Below, one piece after another: positions 34,503-44,101 of a stretch of DNA of 64,000 bases. Where the stretch lies: contig JBBDYN010000053.1 in NCBI GenBank assembly GCA_040901465.1, forward strand, positions 62,001-126,000, in the 5' to 3' direction. This DNA comes from JAUSIF01 sp040901465. GTDB taxonomy: Bacteria > Pseudomonadota > Alphaproteobacteria > Rhizobiales > Xanthobacteraceae. Under the pieces are notes generated by a model. That model worked only from the letters and a program-made list of their open reading frames with translations. It did no database searches and was not told the origin of the DNA. How positions within the stretch are numbered: position 1 is the first letter of the stretch; each line of letters starts with the position of its first letter. Both the position numbers and the translations under genes were made by a program.

Positions 34503-37500
34503 ATGACCGGCCGCCACCGCGTTTTCACGATTCCCGCATCCGTGCCGTTTCTGCCGACGCTCGCCGAGGCGCTCCTCGACGGAAAACTCGTCCCCGGTTT
34601 TGCGCCGCGCCACGATCCGCTCGCGCTCGCAGCGGCGACCGTGTACCTGCCGACGCGGCGCGCGGCGCAGGCGCTCGGCGAGGCGCTCCTCGATGCCCTC
34701 GGCCGCGAGGCGGCGCTGCTTCCTCGCATCCTGCCGCTCGGGGAAGTGGACGAGGACGCTCTTGCATTCGCGGACACGGCGGGACTGCCCGAGCGGCCGT
34801 CGCCGCTTTCCACGGCGGCGCGGCGGCTCGCGCTGGCGAAGCTCGTCCGCGACTACGCGCTCATGAAGGAAGGCCTGGGCGAGCCGTCAATCGCGACTTC
34901 GCAGTCGGCCGCGCTGCAGCTTGCCGACGAACTCGCCCGGCTGTTCGACGACATGACGATCGCGGGGCTCCCCTTCGATGTGCTCGACAAGCCGGATTTC
35001 ATCCCCGCGGACCTCGACAAGCACTGGCAGGATTCGCTGGTCTTCCTGAAGTACGTTCGGCCGGCCTGGGACAAATATCTCGCGGACAGCGGCTTCGCCG
35101 ATCCAGTCGCGTGGCGTGACCTGCTGCTCAAACGCGAAGCCGAACGGCTCGCGGCGGGCGGCGGGCCGGTCGTCGCCGCCGGCTCCACCGGCACGATCCC
35201 CGCAGTCGCCGAGTTGATCGCAACGATCGCCCGATGTCCCGGGGGAGCGGTGGTTCTGCCCGGGCTCGATCAGACGCTCGACGATGAGTCCTTCCGGCTC
35301 ATCGAGGGCGGGAAAGGCGGCGAGCGGCAGATCGAGCCTTCGCCGGGTCATCCGCAGTTCGGCTTGAAGCGTCTGATCGCGCGGATCGGCATTGAGCGCG
35401 GCGATGTAGCGAGGCTTGGCGCGCCGGACGAGCGCGAGGCGCTCCTTTCGGAAGCATTCCGTCCGGCTGCGACCACCGAGCGCTGGCGCGAGCGCGGCGA
35501 AGATTTTGACCGGCGCGCAGCGCTCGCACTCCAAAGCTTCGCCGTGATCGAAGCAGCCGACCCGCGCGAGGAGGCGCTCGCCCTTGCTCTCGCGTTGCGC
35601 GAGACGCTCAACACGCCGCGCGCGACTGCGGCTCTCGTGACGCCCGACCGCGCGCTTGCGCGGCGCGTCGCGGCGGAGTTGCGACGCTGGCGGATCGAAG
35701 TCGACGACTCGGGCGGCGTCGCGCTCGGTGACAGCGCCGCGGGGCGGCTCGCGCGGCTCGCCCTTGCGGTCGCCGCCGACGGATTCGCGCCGGTTCCGCT
35801 GATCGCGCTCCTGCGCCATCCGCTGGCAAAATTCGGCCTGCCCGGCCGCGCCGCGGACGCACTGGAGATCGCGGCGCTGCGGGGACCACGTCCAACGGCG
35901 GGGGCCGCGGGCCTCGCCCGCGCCATTGCCGACGCGCGCCGCCTCGCAGCGGCCAAGGACCTGCATCGCCGCGACCCGCGTGTGAAACTGAGCGAACAGG
36001 ACTGGGATTCGGCCACCGACCTCTCCGCGCGCGCGGCAACGGCGCTCGCGCCGCTGCTCGAACTGCCGCGATCGGAGCGGGTCCCTTTCGCCGCGCTGAT
36101 CGCTGTGCACCGGGCCGCTCTCGAACGCCTCGGCGTCGATTTCGCGCGGCGGGAGCCCGCAGACTTCCGTGCACTCGCGCAGGCGTTCGACCGTTTTGCC
36201 GACCCGGCGGCCCAGGCGGCGCCTCTCACCCTCCGAGACTACGCCGACGCATTCGCGCAATTGCTCGCGGCCGAGCCGCCGGTGCGGCCGCAGTTCGACG
36301 CGGCCGCGCGAGTCCGCATCCTCGGGCCGCTGGAAGCGCGTCTGCTCGCAACCGACCGCGTTCTCCTCGGCGGCCTCAACGAGGGGACTTGGCCCCCGGA
36401 GAGCCGTTCGGATGCATGGCTCAACCGGCCCATGCGGAAGCGGCTCGGGCTCGATCTGCCGGAGCGGCGCATCGGACTCGCCGCGCACGACTTCGTACAG
36501 GCGACCGGTGCGCGCGAGGTGATCGTTTCGCGCGCGAGGAAGGAGAGCGGCGTCGAGATGGTGCCTTCCCGCTTCCTGCAGCGGCTCGCGGCCGTCGCGC
36601 CACAGGCGGCGTGGAAAGCGGCGCGCGAGCGCGGCGGGCAATATCTCGACCTCGCGCATGCGCTGGAGCGTGCGGCGCCCGTAGAGCCGGCGAAGCGGCC
36701 GGCGCCGAAGCCGCCGGCGGAGGCACGGCCCGCGCGGCTCAGCGTCACGGAAATCGAGACGCTCATTCGCGATCCCTACTCAATCTACGCCCGCCACGTC
36801 CTGCGGCTCCATCCGCTAGAAGAAATCGACGCCGACGCGGGCGCGGCGGAGCGCGGAACCATCCTGCACGAGGCGTTCGCCGAGTTTGCGCGCGCAGCGC
36901 CGCAAGAACTTCCGACGGACGCCCTGGCGAATCTCCTCGCCGCCGGACGCAAGGCTTTCGCCGCGATCGACGACTATCCGGAACTGCGCGCGATCTGGTG
37001 GCCGCGTTTCGTGCGTGCGGCGCACTGGTTCATCGGCCACGAGATCGAACACCGAAAGGAAACCTCGCGCGTCATTGCGGAGACAACCGGGAAAATTTCT
37101 TTCGACGCGGGCGGACGGCCGTTCATCCTTTTGGCCCGCGCCGACCGCATCGATCTGCGCAAAGACGGATCGGTGGCGATCGCCGACTACAAGAGCGGCC
37201 AGCCTCCCTCTCCGTCGGAGATCCTGTCCGGGCTCGCGCCGCAGCTTCCGCTCGAAGCGGCGATCGCACGCGACGGCGGCTTCGAGGATATTCCCAAGGG
37301 GACGTCGATTTCCGAGATCGCCGTCATCCGCATTTCGGGCGGCCAGCCGCCGGGCGACTGGTGTGTGCTCGATGTGACCAAAGCGAGGGGTGCCGCTGCC
37401 GAGCGCGCGAAAAAGCTCGGCATCAACACCCCCGATCGACTTGCAGCGGCGAGCCGCGCATCGTTGGAAGCGCTCATTCGCAAATTCGCGGCCGCGACGG

Positions 37501-37607
37501 CGCCCTATCTCTCGATCCCGCGCCCGAAATGGCGGGGACGCTTCGGGGAGTACGACCATCTCGCGCGCATCAAGGAATGGTCCGCGAACGAAGAGGGCAT
37601 TGAATGA
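34503..37607 (+). CDS. addB: Double-strand break repair protein AddB (alphaproteobacterial type)
   Basis: Partner of AddA in the helicase-nuclease that resects DNA ends for RecA, replacing RecBCD. The 1034-residue protein has a recognisable C-terminal RecB-like nuclease (ERGTILHEAFAEFARA and VAIADYKSGQPPSPSE). The N terminus (VFTIPASVPFLPTLAEALL) lacks the Walker A of Firmicute AddB. The cysteines of the Firmicute Fe-S cluster are also missing: the spot usually ACPF reads IRDPYSIYARHVL and there is no C-terminal Cys triad. It follows murU by three bases and overlaps addA as ATGA. Confidence 0.93.
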   Translation: MTGRHRVFTIPASVPFLPTLAEALLDGKLVPGFAPRHDPLALAAATVYLPTRRAAQALGEALLDALGREAALLPRILPLGEVDEDALAFADTAGLPERPSPLSTAARRLALAKLVRDYALMKEGLGEPSIATSQSAALQLADELARLFDDMTIAGLPFDVLDKPDFIPADLDKHWQDSLVFLKYVRPAWDKYLADSGFADPVAWRDLLLKREAERLAAGGGPVVAAGSTGTIPAVAELIATIARCPGGAVVLPGLDQTLDDESFRLIEGGKGGERQIEPSPGHPQFGLKRLIARIGIERGDVARLGAPDEREALLSEAFRPAATTERWRERGEDFDRRAALALQSFAVIEAADPREEALALALALRETLNTPRATAALVTPDRALARRVAAELRRWRIEVDDSGGVALGDSAAGRLARLALAVAADGFAPVPLIALLRHPLAKFGLPGRAADALEIAALRGPRPTAGAAGLARAIADARRLAAAKDLHRRDPRVKLSEQDWDSATDLSARAATALAPLLELPRSERVPFAALIAVHRAALERLGVDFARREPADFRALAQAFDRFADPAAQAAPLTLRDYADAFAQLLAAEPPVRPQFDAAARVRILGPLEARLLATDRVLLGGLNEGTWPPESRSDAWLNRPMRKRLGLDLPERRIGLAAHDFVQATGAREVIVSRARKESGVEMVPSRFLQRLAAVAPQAAWKAARERGGQYLDLAHALERAAPVEPAKRPAPKPPAEARPARLSVTEIETLIRDPYSIYARHVLRLHPLEEIDADAGAAERGTILHEAFAEFARAAPQELPTDALANLLAAGRKAFAAIDDYPELRAIWWPRFVRAAHWFIGHEIEHRKETSRVIAETTGKISFDAGGRPFILLARADRIDLRKDGSVAIADYKSGQPPSPSEILSGLAPQLPLEAAIARDGGFEDIPKGTSISEIAVIRISGGQPPGDWCVLDVTKARGAAAERAKKLGINTPDRLAAASRASLEALIRKFAAATAPYLSIPRPKWRGRFGEYDHLARIKEWSANEEGIE

Positions 37608-40600
37608 GTGCGCGTGCGGAAGTGCCCGCCGACACCGCCGAGCGGCAGGAGCGCGTCTCCGATCCGACGGTCTCCGCCTGGGTCTCGGCCAACGCCGGCG
37701 CTGGCAAGACCACGGTGCTCGTGCGGCGCGTAATCCGGCTCCTGCTCGCCGGCAATCCGCCGGCGCGCATCCTCTGCCTCACCTTCACCAAGGCCGCGGC
37801 TGCCAACATGGCAAACAAGATCTTGGAAACGTTATCGAATTGGGTGCGGCTCGACGACGGCGCGCTCGATCAGGCGATCGGCGAAGTATCGGCCCTCGCG
37901 CCCACGCCGGCGCTGCGCGCGACGGCGCGGCGGCTGTTCGCGCAGGCGCTCGAGACGCCGGGCGGACTCAAGGTGCAGACGATTCACGCGTTCTGCGATC
38001 GCGTGCTGCACCAGTTTCCGATGGAAGCACGGGTACAGGCCGGGTTCGAGGTGGTGGACGAGGTGCAGGAGGAGCAGCTTCTGCGGCGTGCGCGCGAAGC
38101 GGTGCTAACCGAGGCGGCGAACGATCCGGCTGGACCGCTCGGCCGCGCGCTTTCGATCGCGGTCGCCGCCGCGACCGACGACAGCTTCAACATGGCACTC
38201 GCTGAATCCGTGCGCGGGCGGCGGAAGCTGCTGCGCCTCGGAGAGATCGGCGGCGAGACGGCGGTGGCCGAGGCGCTGGGTCTCTCCGCCGATATCAGCA
38301 CCGGAAGCATCGCGAAGGAAATCCTCGCGAGCCCGCATCTGCCGCGAAGCGAATGGGAGACCGCAGCGCGGTCGCTGCGCGAGGGCTCGACCGCCGATCG
38401 GGATCTCGCCAATCGATTCGTTGCCGCCGCGAATGTCCCGGACGAGGGTCGCCTGTTCGCGTATCTGGAAGTCTTTCTCACGGGCGACGGAAAATTGCGA
38501 AGCCGTTCCCGTTTCTTCACAAAGGAGATCGCAAAGCGTCATCCCGTGCTCGCCGAGCGGCTCGATCGCGAGTTCGAGAGGATGACCGGCTTGATCGACA
38601 GGTATCGGACGGCAGAAGCGCTGGAGCGCACCGCCGCGCTGCTCACGCTCGCCACGGAAACGATCCAACGCTTTCAGGCGTTGAAGCGGGCGCGCGGCGC
38701 ACTCGACTATTCGGATCTGATCGAGAAGACCGCCGACATGCTGGCGGACACCGGCGCGGCGTGGGTGCTCTACAAGCTCGACGGCGGCATCGATCACGTA
38801 TTGATCGACGAGGCGCAAGATACGAGCCCCGAGCAATGGAGCGTGATCGACAAACTCACGGAGGAGTTCTTCGCGGGACGCGGCGCGCGCGAGGACCGGG
38901 ATCGCACGATCTTCGTCGTCGGCGACGAGAAGCAATCGATCTTCAGCTTTCAGGGTGCGGCGCCGAAAAAGTTCGGCGAGATGCTGAAGGCCTTCAAGCG
39001 GCGCGTCGAGAACGCGGGATCGGAATTCCGCGCGGAGAAGCTGAAGCTCTCGTTCCGTTCGGCGCGCGGCGTGCTGGAAGCCGTCGATACCGTGTTCGGG
39101 CGTCCGGAAGCCTTCCGCGGCCTTGTCAGCGCAGACGAGAACAGCACGATTCACGAGGCGATCCGAACCAAGGCCCCTGCCCTCGTGGAAGTCTGGGAGA
39201 CCGAGAAACCGGCCGACGACGAGGAAGGCGTTCTTCCCTGGGACGCGCCGCTGGACGCGCGGAGCGAGACAAGCCCCACGGTCAAACTCGCCCAACGCAT
39301 TGCGAGCGCTGTTAAATTCTGGACCGGCGGCGGACTCGCGATCGAGGACCGCAAGACGCGCGAGCTGCGTGCGCCGAATCCGGGCGACGTCATCGTGCTC
39401 GTGCGCCAGCGCGGGCCTCTGTTCGACGCGATCCTGCAGGCGCTCAAGAAAGCGGACATTCCCGTCGCGGGCGCCGACCGGCTGAAGCTGTCCGAGCACA
39501 TCGCCGTGATGGACCTGATGGCGCTCGGCGACGCGCTCACGCTCGAGGCGGACGACCTCGCACTTGCCTGCGCGCTCAAGAGCCCTCTGTTTGGCCTGGA
39601 CGAGGACGATCTGTATGCACTCGCGCACGGCCGCGCCGGCACGCTCGCCGCTTCGTTGAGCGCGCGCGCCGATGAAAATGCGCGCTTCGCCGACACTGCG
39701 CAGAAGCTCGCGCGCTGGCGCAAGGAGGCCTCCGCCTTGCGGCCGTTCGACTTCTACTCACGCGTGCTCGGCCGCGACAAAGGGCGCGAACGGATGCTCG
39801 CGCGTCTCGGTCACGAGGCGGCTGACGCGATCGACGAATTTCTCGCGCGCGCACTATCCTATGAGCGGACGGAAACGCCAACGATCGCGGGTTTCCTGAA
39901 TTTCCTGCGGCGCGCCGGAACCGAGGTGAAACGCGACTTGGAAGTCGAGAGCAACTCCGTGCGCGTGATGACGGTGCATGGGGCGAAAGGGCTGGAGGCG
40001 CCGCTCGTCGTGCTCGCGGACACGACGTCGATTCCCGATGGTCGGGGCACGCGCCTCCACGACCTGCCGGGAACCGAAGCGTTCATCTGGGCAGGCAAGA
40101 AGCCCCTCGATTCCGAGGTCGAGCAGGCAGCGCGGCTCGCGGCAGACGGGTTGCGCGAGCAGGAGTATCGGCGGCTTCTGTATGTCGCGCTCACGCGGGC
40201 CGCGGACGCGCTGATCGTGTGCGGATTTGAAAGCGGAATCGCGCTGAAGGAGGGCTGTTGGTATCGCCTCGTGCGCGACGCGCTCGAGGCCGGCGATCCT
40301 TCGGAGCTTCTCGCGGCCGATGCACCCTACGCAAAGGCGATGCGCTGGCGGGCGGCGCCGGGGCCCGCGATGAAAGCCGCCGATGCCGTACCGGAAAAGA
40401 TGATCACGCTCGCTCCCTGGCTTACAGAGGCGGCCGAGACGACACCTCCCGGACCGCGGCGCCTCGTGCCCTCGCAGTTCGATCCCGACGACGAGCCGCG
40501 CTCCCCCTACGCGGCGGCTGCGCCGGGTGCGCTCGACCCGCGGCGGCGAGGCGATCTCATGCACCGCCTGCTGCAATACCTTCCCGACGTTCGGGCGGAC

Positions 40601-41059
40601 GCCCGCCGCGACGCGGCCGCGCGCTGGCTCGCCAGAATCGCCGGCGACTTGCCGGCTTCCGACCGCGCGGCCCTCGCGGCTGAGGCGATGCGGGTGATCG
40701 CGGAACCCGCGCTCGCGGAACTATTCGGACCGGCCAGCCGCGCCGAGGTGGACGTGCTCGTGCGCGAGCCGGATGCCGAGTTCGAGATGTTCGGACGCAT
40801 CGACCGGCTTGCCGTGACCGCGGACGCGATCTTGGTCGCGGATTTCAAGACCGGAGCGCCGGCGGCAGACGCCGCCGACGTGCCGCTTCGCTATGTCCAG
40901 CAGCTCGCGATCTACCGCGACGTGTTGGCGCGCGTCTATCCGGGACTAGCCATGCAGGCCCTGCTCGTCTGGACTGCGGGGCCCGCAATCCACAAGATCG
41001 ATGCAGCGCGGCTCGAAGCGGCCATGGTTGAGGCAATCGGCAAGACCGCACCCGGCTAG
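37604..41059 (+). CDS. addA: Double-strand break repair helicase-nuclease AddA
   Basis: UvrD-type 3'-5' helicase with a C-terminal nuclease, forming AddAB with the preceding gene. The 1151 residues have Walker A SANAGAGKTTVLVRRVIRLL (residues ~28-47), motif II DEAQDTSPEQW, motif III VGDEKQSIFSFQGA, motif V VMTVHGAKGLEAPLVVLAD and motif VI EQEYRRLLYVALTRAADAL. The RecB-family nuclease motif is VADFKTGAPAADA near residue 1080. Translation is coupled to addB; trxA follows 83 bases later. Confidence 0.96.
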   Translation: MSARAEVPADTAERQERVSDPTVSAWVSANAGAGKTTVLVRRVIRLLLAGNPPARILCLTFTKAAAANMANKILETLSNWVRLDDGALDQAIGEVSALAPTPALRATARRLFAQALETPGGLKVQTIHAFCDRVLHQFPMEARVQAGFEVVDEVQEEQLLRRAREAVLTEAANDPAGPLGRALSIAVAAATDDSFNMALAESVRGRRKLLRLGEIGGETAVAEALGLSADISTGSIAKEILASPHLPRSEWETAARSLREGSTADRDLANRFVAAANVPDEGRLFAYLEVFLTGDGKLRSRSRFFTKEIAKRHPVLAERLDREFERMTGLIDRYRTAEALERTAALLTLATETIQRFQALKRARGALDYSDLIEKTADMLADTGAAWVLYKLDGGIDHVLIDEAQDTSPEQWSVIDKLTEEFFAGRGAREDRDRTIFVVGDEKQSIFSFQGAAPKKFGEMLKAFKRRVENAGSEFRAEKLKLSFRSARGVLEAVDTVFGRPEAFRGLVSADENSTIHEAIRTKAPALVEVWETEKPADDEEGVLPWDAPLDARSETSPTVKLAQRIASAVKFWTGGGLAIEDRKTRELRAPNPGDVIVLVRQRGPLFDAILQALKKADIPVAGADRLKLSEHIAVMDLMALGDALTLEADDLALACALKSPLFGLDEDDLYALAHGRAGTLAASLSARADENARFADTAQKLARWRKEASALRPFDFYSRVLGRDKGRERMLARLGHEAADAIDEFLARALSYERTETPTIAGFLNFLRRAGTEVKRDLEVESNSVRVMTVHGAKGLEAPLVVLADTTSIPDGRGTRLHDLPGTEAFIWAGKKPLDSEVEQAARLAADGLREQEYRRLLYVALTRAADALIVCGFESGIALKEGCWYRLVRDALEAGDPSELLAADAPYAKAMRWRAAPGPAMKAADAVPEKMITLAPWLTEAAETTPPGPRRLVPSQFDPDDEPRSPYAAAAPGALDPRRRGDLMHRLLQYLPDVRADARRDAAARWLARIAGDLPASDRAALAAEAMRVIAEPALAELFGPASRAEVDVLVREPDAEFEMFGRIDRLAVTADAILVADFKTGAPAADAADVPLRYVQQLAIYRDVLARVYPGLAMQALLVWTAGPAIHKIDAARLEAAMVEAIGKTAPG

Positions 41060-41142
41060 GCCGCCTTGACGCGCCGGGGGAAACATACCTACTTATCGGA
41101 CGACCCCCGCATACGATTCATCCCCGATCCCGAGAGGTTGTC

Positions 41143-41463
41143 ATGGCCGTCGCCAAGGTATCCGACACGTCGTTCGACGCCGACGTGCTGAAAAGTGAAG
41201 AGCCCGTGCTGGTCGATTTCTGGGCCGAGTGGTGCGGGCCGTGCCGCATAGTGGCGCCGGTGCTCGAGGAAGTTTCGGGCGAGCTTCAGGGCAAACTCAA
41301 GATCGTGAAGCTCAACGTCGATGAGAACCCGCAGACCGCGTCGAAGTACGGAATCATGTCGATCCCGACGTTGATGATCTTCAAGAAGGGCGAACTCGCC
41401 TCGCGCCAGGTCGGCGCGGCTCCGAAGGCGAAGCTCGTGCAGTGGATCAACGGCACGATCTGA
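41143..41463 (+). CDS. trxA: Thioredoxin
   Basis: Cytoplasmic dithiol reductant, 106 residues, standard length. Active site WCGPC (Cys31, Cys34) in VDFWAEWCGPCRIVAPVLEE, with the cis-proline in MSIPTLMIFKKGE. A GAGAGGTTGTC sequence supplies the ribosome binding site. Last gene of the rightward cluster starting at the DivL-like kinase, though it may have its own promoter in the 83-base gap. Confidence 0.97.
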   Translation: MAVAKVSDTSFDADVLKSEEPVLVDFWAEWCGPCRIVAPVLEEVSGELQGKLKIVKLNVDENPQTASKYGIMSIPTLMIFKKGELASRQVGAAPKAKLVQWINGTI

Positions 41464-41788
41464 TCGCTACTGCAAATCGCCTGAATTTACGCGATGGCCG
41501 GGCTCTTCCCGGCCGGTTGCGTTCATGGCGTTCTCGAGTTGCACATGGTGAGAATCGTCAGTCTCTAATCGATCGCAGCGCCGGCGATTTGATCTGCCAC
41601 CAAAAATCCGCGGCGCGTTCGTCCCTGATCTCCTCCAAACCCAATAGCCGGGAGAATCGTTCGCTGAGCAGCGGCGAAGCGACCACTTGCGGGCTGGGCT
41701 ATTGGTTCAAACCGCCGCCGAAGTAGTCGCTGCGCACTCGCAACACTGACGCCGGGCGAGCCTAGGCTGCCGGCGCGCACATGTTTTT
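41464..41788. other. Intergenic region between convergent trxA and folC
   Basis: About 325 bases between two 3' ends with no recognisable gene. It holds a REP-like palindrome at 41496-41514 close to the trxA stop and a perfect 9-bp dyad (CCAATAGCC at 41641-41649, GGCTATTGG at 41697-41705) with a long spacer. Confidence 0.5.
41496..41514. repeat. REP-like palindromic element / possible trxA terminator
   Basis: GGCCGGG (41496-41502) and CCCGGCC (41508-41514) around CTCTT, 32 bases after trxA. Same core as the elements at 7986 and 29401. No clear T-run follows. Confidence 0.5.
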
Positions 41789-43129
41789 CTATTTTGGCGG
41801 AGTGCCGTTGGCGGCAAGCACCGCGCCTGCCAAGTAAAGCGAGCCGGCGATCAGCACGCGCGGCGGCATTTCGAGCTTGAGCGCCGCGACACGCCGCAAG
41901 GCTTCTTCGAAGCTCGACGTTGCCTCGGCGACGAGGCCCGCTTCGTTCGCGGCGGCGGCGACTTCGTCCGGCGTGCGCGCGATCTCGGCAGGTACCGGTA
42001 CCGCGAAAACGTGGCGCGCGAGGTCGGAAAAGCAGGCGAGAAAGCCATCGGTGTCCTTCGTGCCGAGCATGCCGACCACAAGCACGAGCGGACGCGGCAC
42101 GCGCTCTTCGAGCTCCGCGAGAGAGCTCGCAATGGCGAGGCCGCCGGCGACGTTGTGGCCGCCGTCGAGCCAGAGCTCAGCGCCTGCGGGCAAGAGCGGC
42201 GGCAGCCGGCCGGAAGAAAGACGCTGCATGCGCGCGGGCCAATTGACCTTGGCCATGCCGGATTCGAAGGCCGCGGTCGGGACATCAAAGGTGCGGGTCG
42301 CGCGAATCGTCGCGATCGCCGTGCCCGCGTTCTCGATCTGGTGGCGGCCGAGGAGCCGCGGCCGCGGCAGATCGAGAAGCCCCTCTTCGTCGGCATAGAC
42401 GAGACGGCCGCGCTCCTCGTGCGCGCTCCATTGTCCCCCGGAGACGGAGAGATTGCTGCCGACCTTACCGGCCATGCGCTCGATCATCTTGAGGGCTTCG
42501 GTTTCCTGATGCGCGATCACCGCGGGCACGCCGCGCTTGAGGATGCCTGCCTTTTCGCCCGCGATCTCCTTCAGGGTGGCGCCGAGAAATTCCGTGTGGT
42601 CGATCGAAACCGGCGTGATCACCGCAGCAACGACGTTCGTCACGACATTAGTCGCATCGAGCCGGCCACCGAGGCCAACCTCCAGAAGCAGCACATCGGC
42701 CCGATGGCGCGAAAAAATCAGGAACGCGGCCGCCGTCGTGATCTCGAAGAACGTGATCGCGTCGCCGCCGTTCACGCGCTCGCATTCGGATAGGGCCGCG
42801 GCAAGCTCCTCGTCGCTCACATGAACGCCGCCGCCGCGTCGCGCCAGGCGAATGCGCTCGTTGAAGCGCACGAGATTGGGCGAGGTATAGACGTGCGCGC
42901 CGAGCCCAGCTGCTTCGAGGATCGCGCGCAGGAACGCGACGGTTGAGCCCTTGCCGTTCGTACCGGCGACATGGATCACCGGCGGAAGTTTCTTCTCGGG
43001 GTTGCCGAGGCGCGCGAGCAGCCGCTCGATACGGCCGAGCGAAAGGTCGATCTTTTTCGGATGGAGCCTGGCGAGACGCGTGATCAGTTGTTCGGCTTGC
43101 TCGGCACCGCGCGCCGGTTGCGCGCTCAC
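41789..43129 (-). CDS. folC: Bifunctional dihydrofolate/folylpolyglutamate synthase
   Basis: Joins dihydropteroate and glutamate and later extends the polyglutamate tail of folates. The 446-residue Mur-ligase-like protein has IDLSLGRIERLLARLGNPEK, the P-loop VIHVAGTNGKGSTVAFLRAI, the NERIR motif FNERIRLARR and LEVGLGGRLDATNVV. The second-domain motif LWLDGGHNVAGG is also present. Start is GTG, overlapping the accD stop as GTGA, so it is coupled to accD. Last gene of the long leftward cluster. Confidence 0.95.
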   Translation of the reverse strand: MSAQPARGAEQAEQLITRLARLHPKKIDLSLGRIERLLARLGNPEKKLPPVIHVAGTNGKGSTVAFLRAILEAAGLGAHVYTSPNLVRFNERIRLARRGGGVHVSDEELAAALSECERVNGGDAITFFEITTAAAFLIFSRHRADVLLLEVGLGGRLDATNVVTNVVAAVITPVSIDHTEFLGATLKEIAGEKAGILKRGVPAVIAHQETEALKMIERMAGKVGSNLSVSGGQWSAHEERGRLVYADEEGLLDLPRPRLLGRHQIENAGTAIATIRATRTFDVPTAAFESGMAKVNWPARMQRLSSGRLPPLLPAGAELWLDGGHNVAGGLAIASSLAELEERVPRPLVLVVGMLGTKDTDGFLACFSDLARHVFAVPVPAEIARTPDEVAAAANEAGLVAEATSSFEEALRRVAALKLEMPPRVLIAGSLYLAGAVLAANGTPPK

Positions 43130-44016
43130 GCGGTCCCCACAGGAACAGGCAGCGTGTCGCGCACCGGCGGCGGCGATTTGGTGAGGAGCCGGCAGAGTCG
43201 CGCAAGGGTCGCGCGCATTTCGTGGCGGTGGACGACGAGATCGATCATGCCGTGGTCGCGCAGGTATTCCGCTCGCTGGAAACCTTCCGGCAATTTCTCG
43301 CGGATCGTCTGCTCGATCACGCGTGGGCCGGCGAAGCCGATGAGCGCGCCGGGCTCGGAAATCTGCACGTCGCCGAGCATGGCGTAGGACGCGGTCACGC
43401 CGCCGGTCGTCGGATTGGTGAGGACGACGATATAGGGCTTCTTCGCCGAGCGCTGGTGCTGCACGGCGGCCGTCGTCCGCGGCAATTGCATGAGCGAGAG
43501 TACGCCTTCCTGCATGCGCGCGCCGCCGGAGGCAGCGAACAGGATGAAGGGCGTCTTCTTCTCGATCGCAGTGTCGATGCCCCGGATCACCGCCTCGCCC
43601 GCCGCCATGCCGAGCGAGCCACCCATGAAATCGAAATCCTGGACCGCGATCACCGCGGGCTGACCCTCGAGCCGGCCGAAGCCGAGCTTGATCGCATCAT
43701 TCATGCCCGTCTTGGCGCGGGCATCCTTGAGGCGGTCGGTGTAGCGGCGCTCGTCGCGGAACTTGAGCGGATCGACAGGCACGTCGGGGACGGCGATATC
43801 GAACCAGGTCTCGCCGTCGAACATGGAGCGCAGCCGCGCGGTCGCACCCATGCGCATGTGATAGTTCGAGCCCGGGATCACCCACTGGTTCGCCTCCACG
43901 TCCTTGTGGAAGACGAGCTGGCCGGTCTCGGGACACTTGATCCAGAGATTTTCCTTCACCTCGCGGCGCTGCAAGAGGTTGCGGATCTTTGGGACGGCGT
44001 TGGAAATCCAGTTCAA
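43126..44016 (-). CDS. accD: Acetyl-CoA carboxylase carboxyltransferase subunit beta
   Basis: With AccA forms the carboxyltransferase that makes malonyl-CoA. The 296-residue protein has the carboxyltransferase core (MGGSLGMAAGEAVIRGIDTA, FAASGGARMQEGVLSLMQLP, NPTTGGVTASYAMLGD, IGFAGPRVIEQTIREKLPEGF). The N-terminal zinc ribbon appears lost: where E. coli has two CxxC pairs, this has CPET and IPGS, leaving one cysteine. I recall the same from Bradyrhizobium. It follows trpA by 85 bases and is coupled to folC; the trpFBA-accD-folC order is conserved in Rhizobiales. Confidence 0.95.
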   Translation of the reverse strand: MNWISNAVPKIRNLLQRREVKENLWIKCPETGQLVFHKDVEANQWVIPGSNYHMRMGATARLRSMFDGETWFDIAVPDVPVDPLKFRDERRYTDRLKDARAKTGMNDAIKLGFGRLEGQPAVIAVQDFDFMGGSLGMAAGEAVIRGIDTAIEKKTPFILFAASGGARMQEGVLSLMQLPRTTAAVQHQRSAKKPYIVVLTNPTTGGVTASYAMLGDVQISEPGALIGFAGPRVIEQTIREKLPEGFQRAEYLRDHGMIDLVVHRHEMRATLARLCRLLTKSPPPVRDTLPVPVGTA

Positions 44017-44101
44017 CTCTTGGCTCCGCGCGTGATTGCTGAACGATATGTAGGTGCGGCGGCGGTGCTAGTATAGCCGTTCCTGGACCGCGAAAAGGGC
44101 G

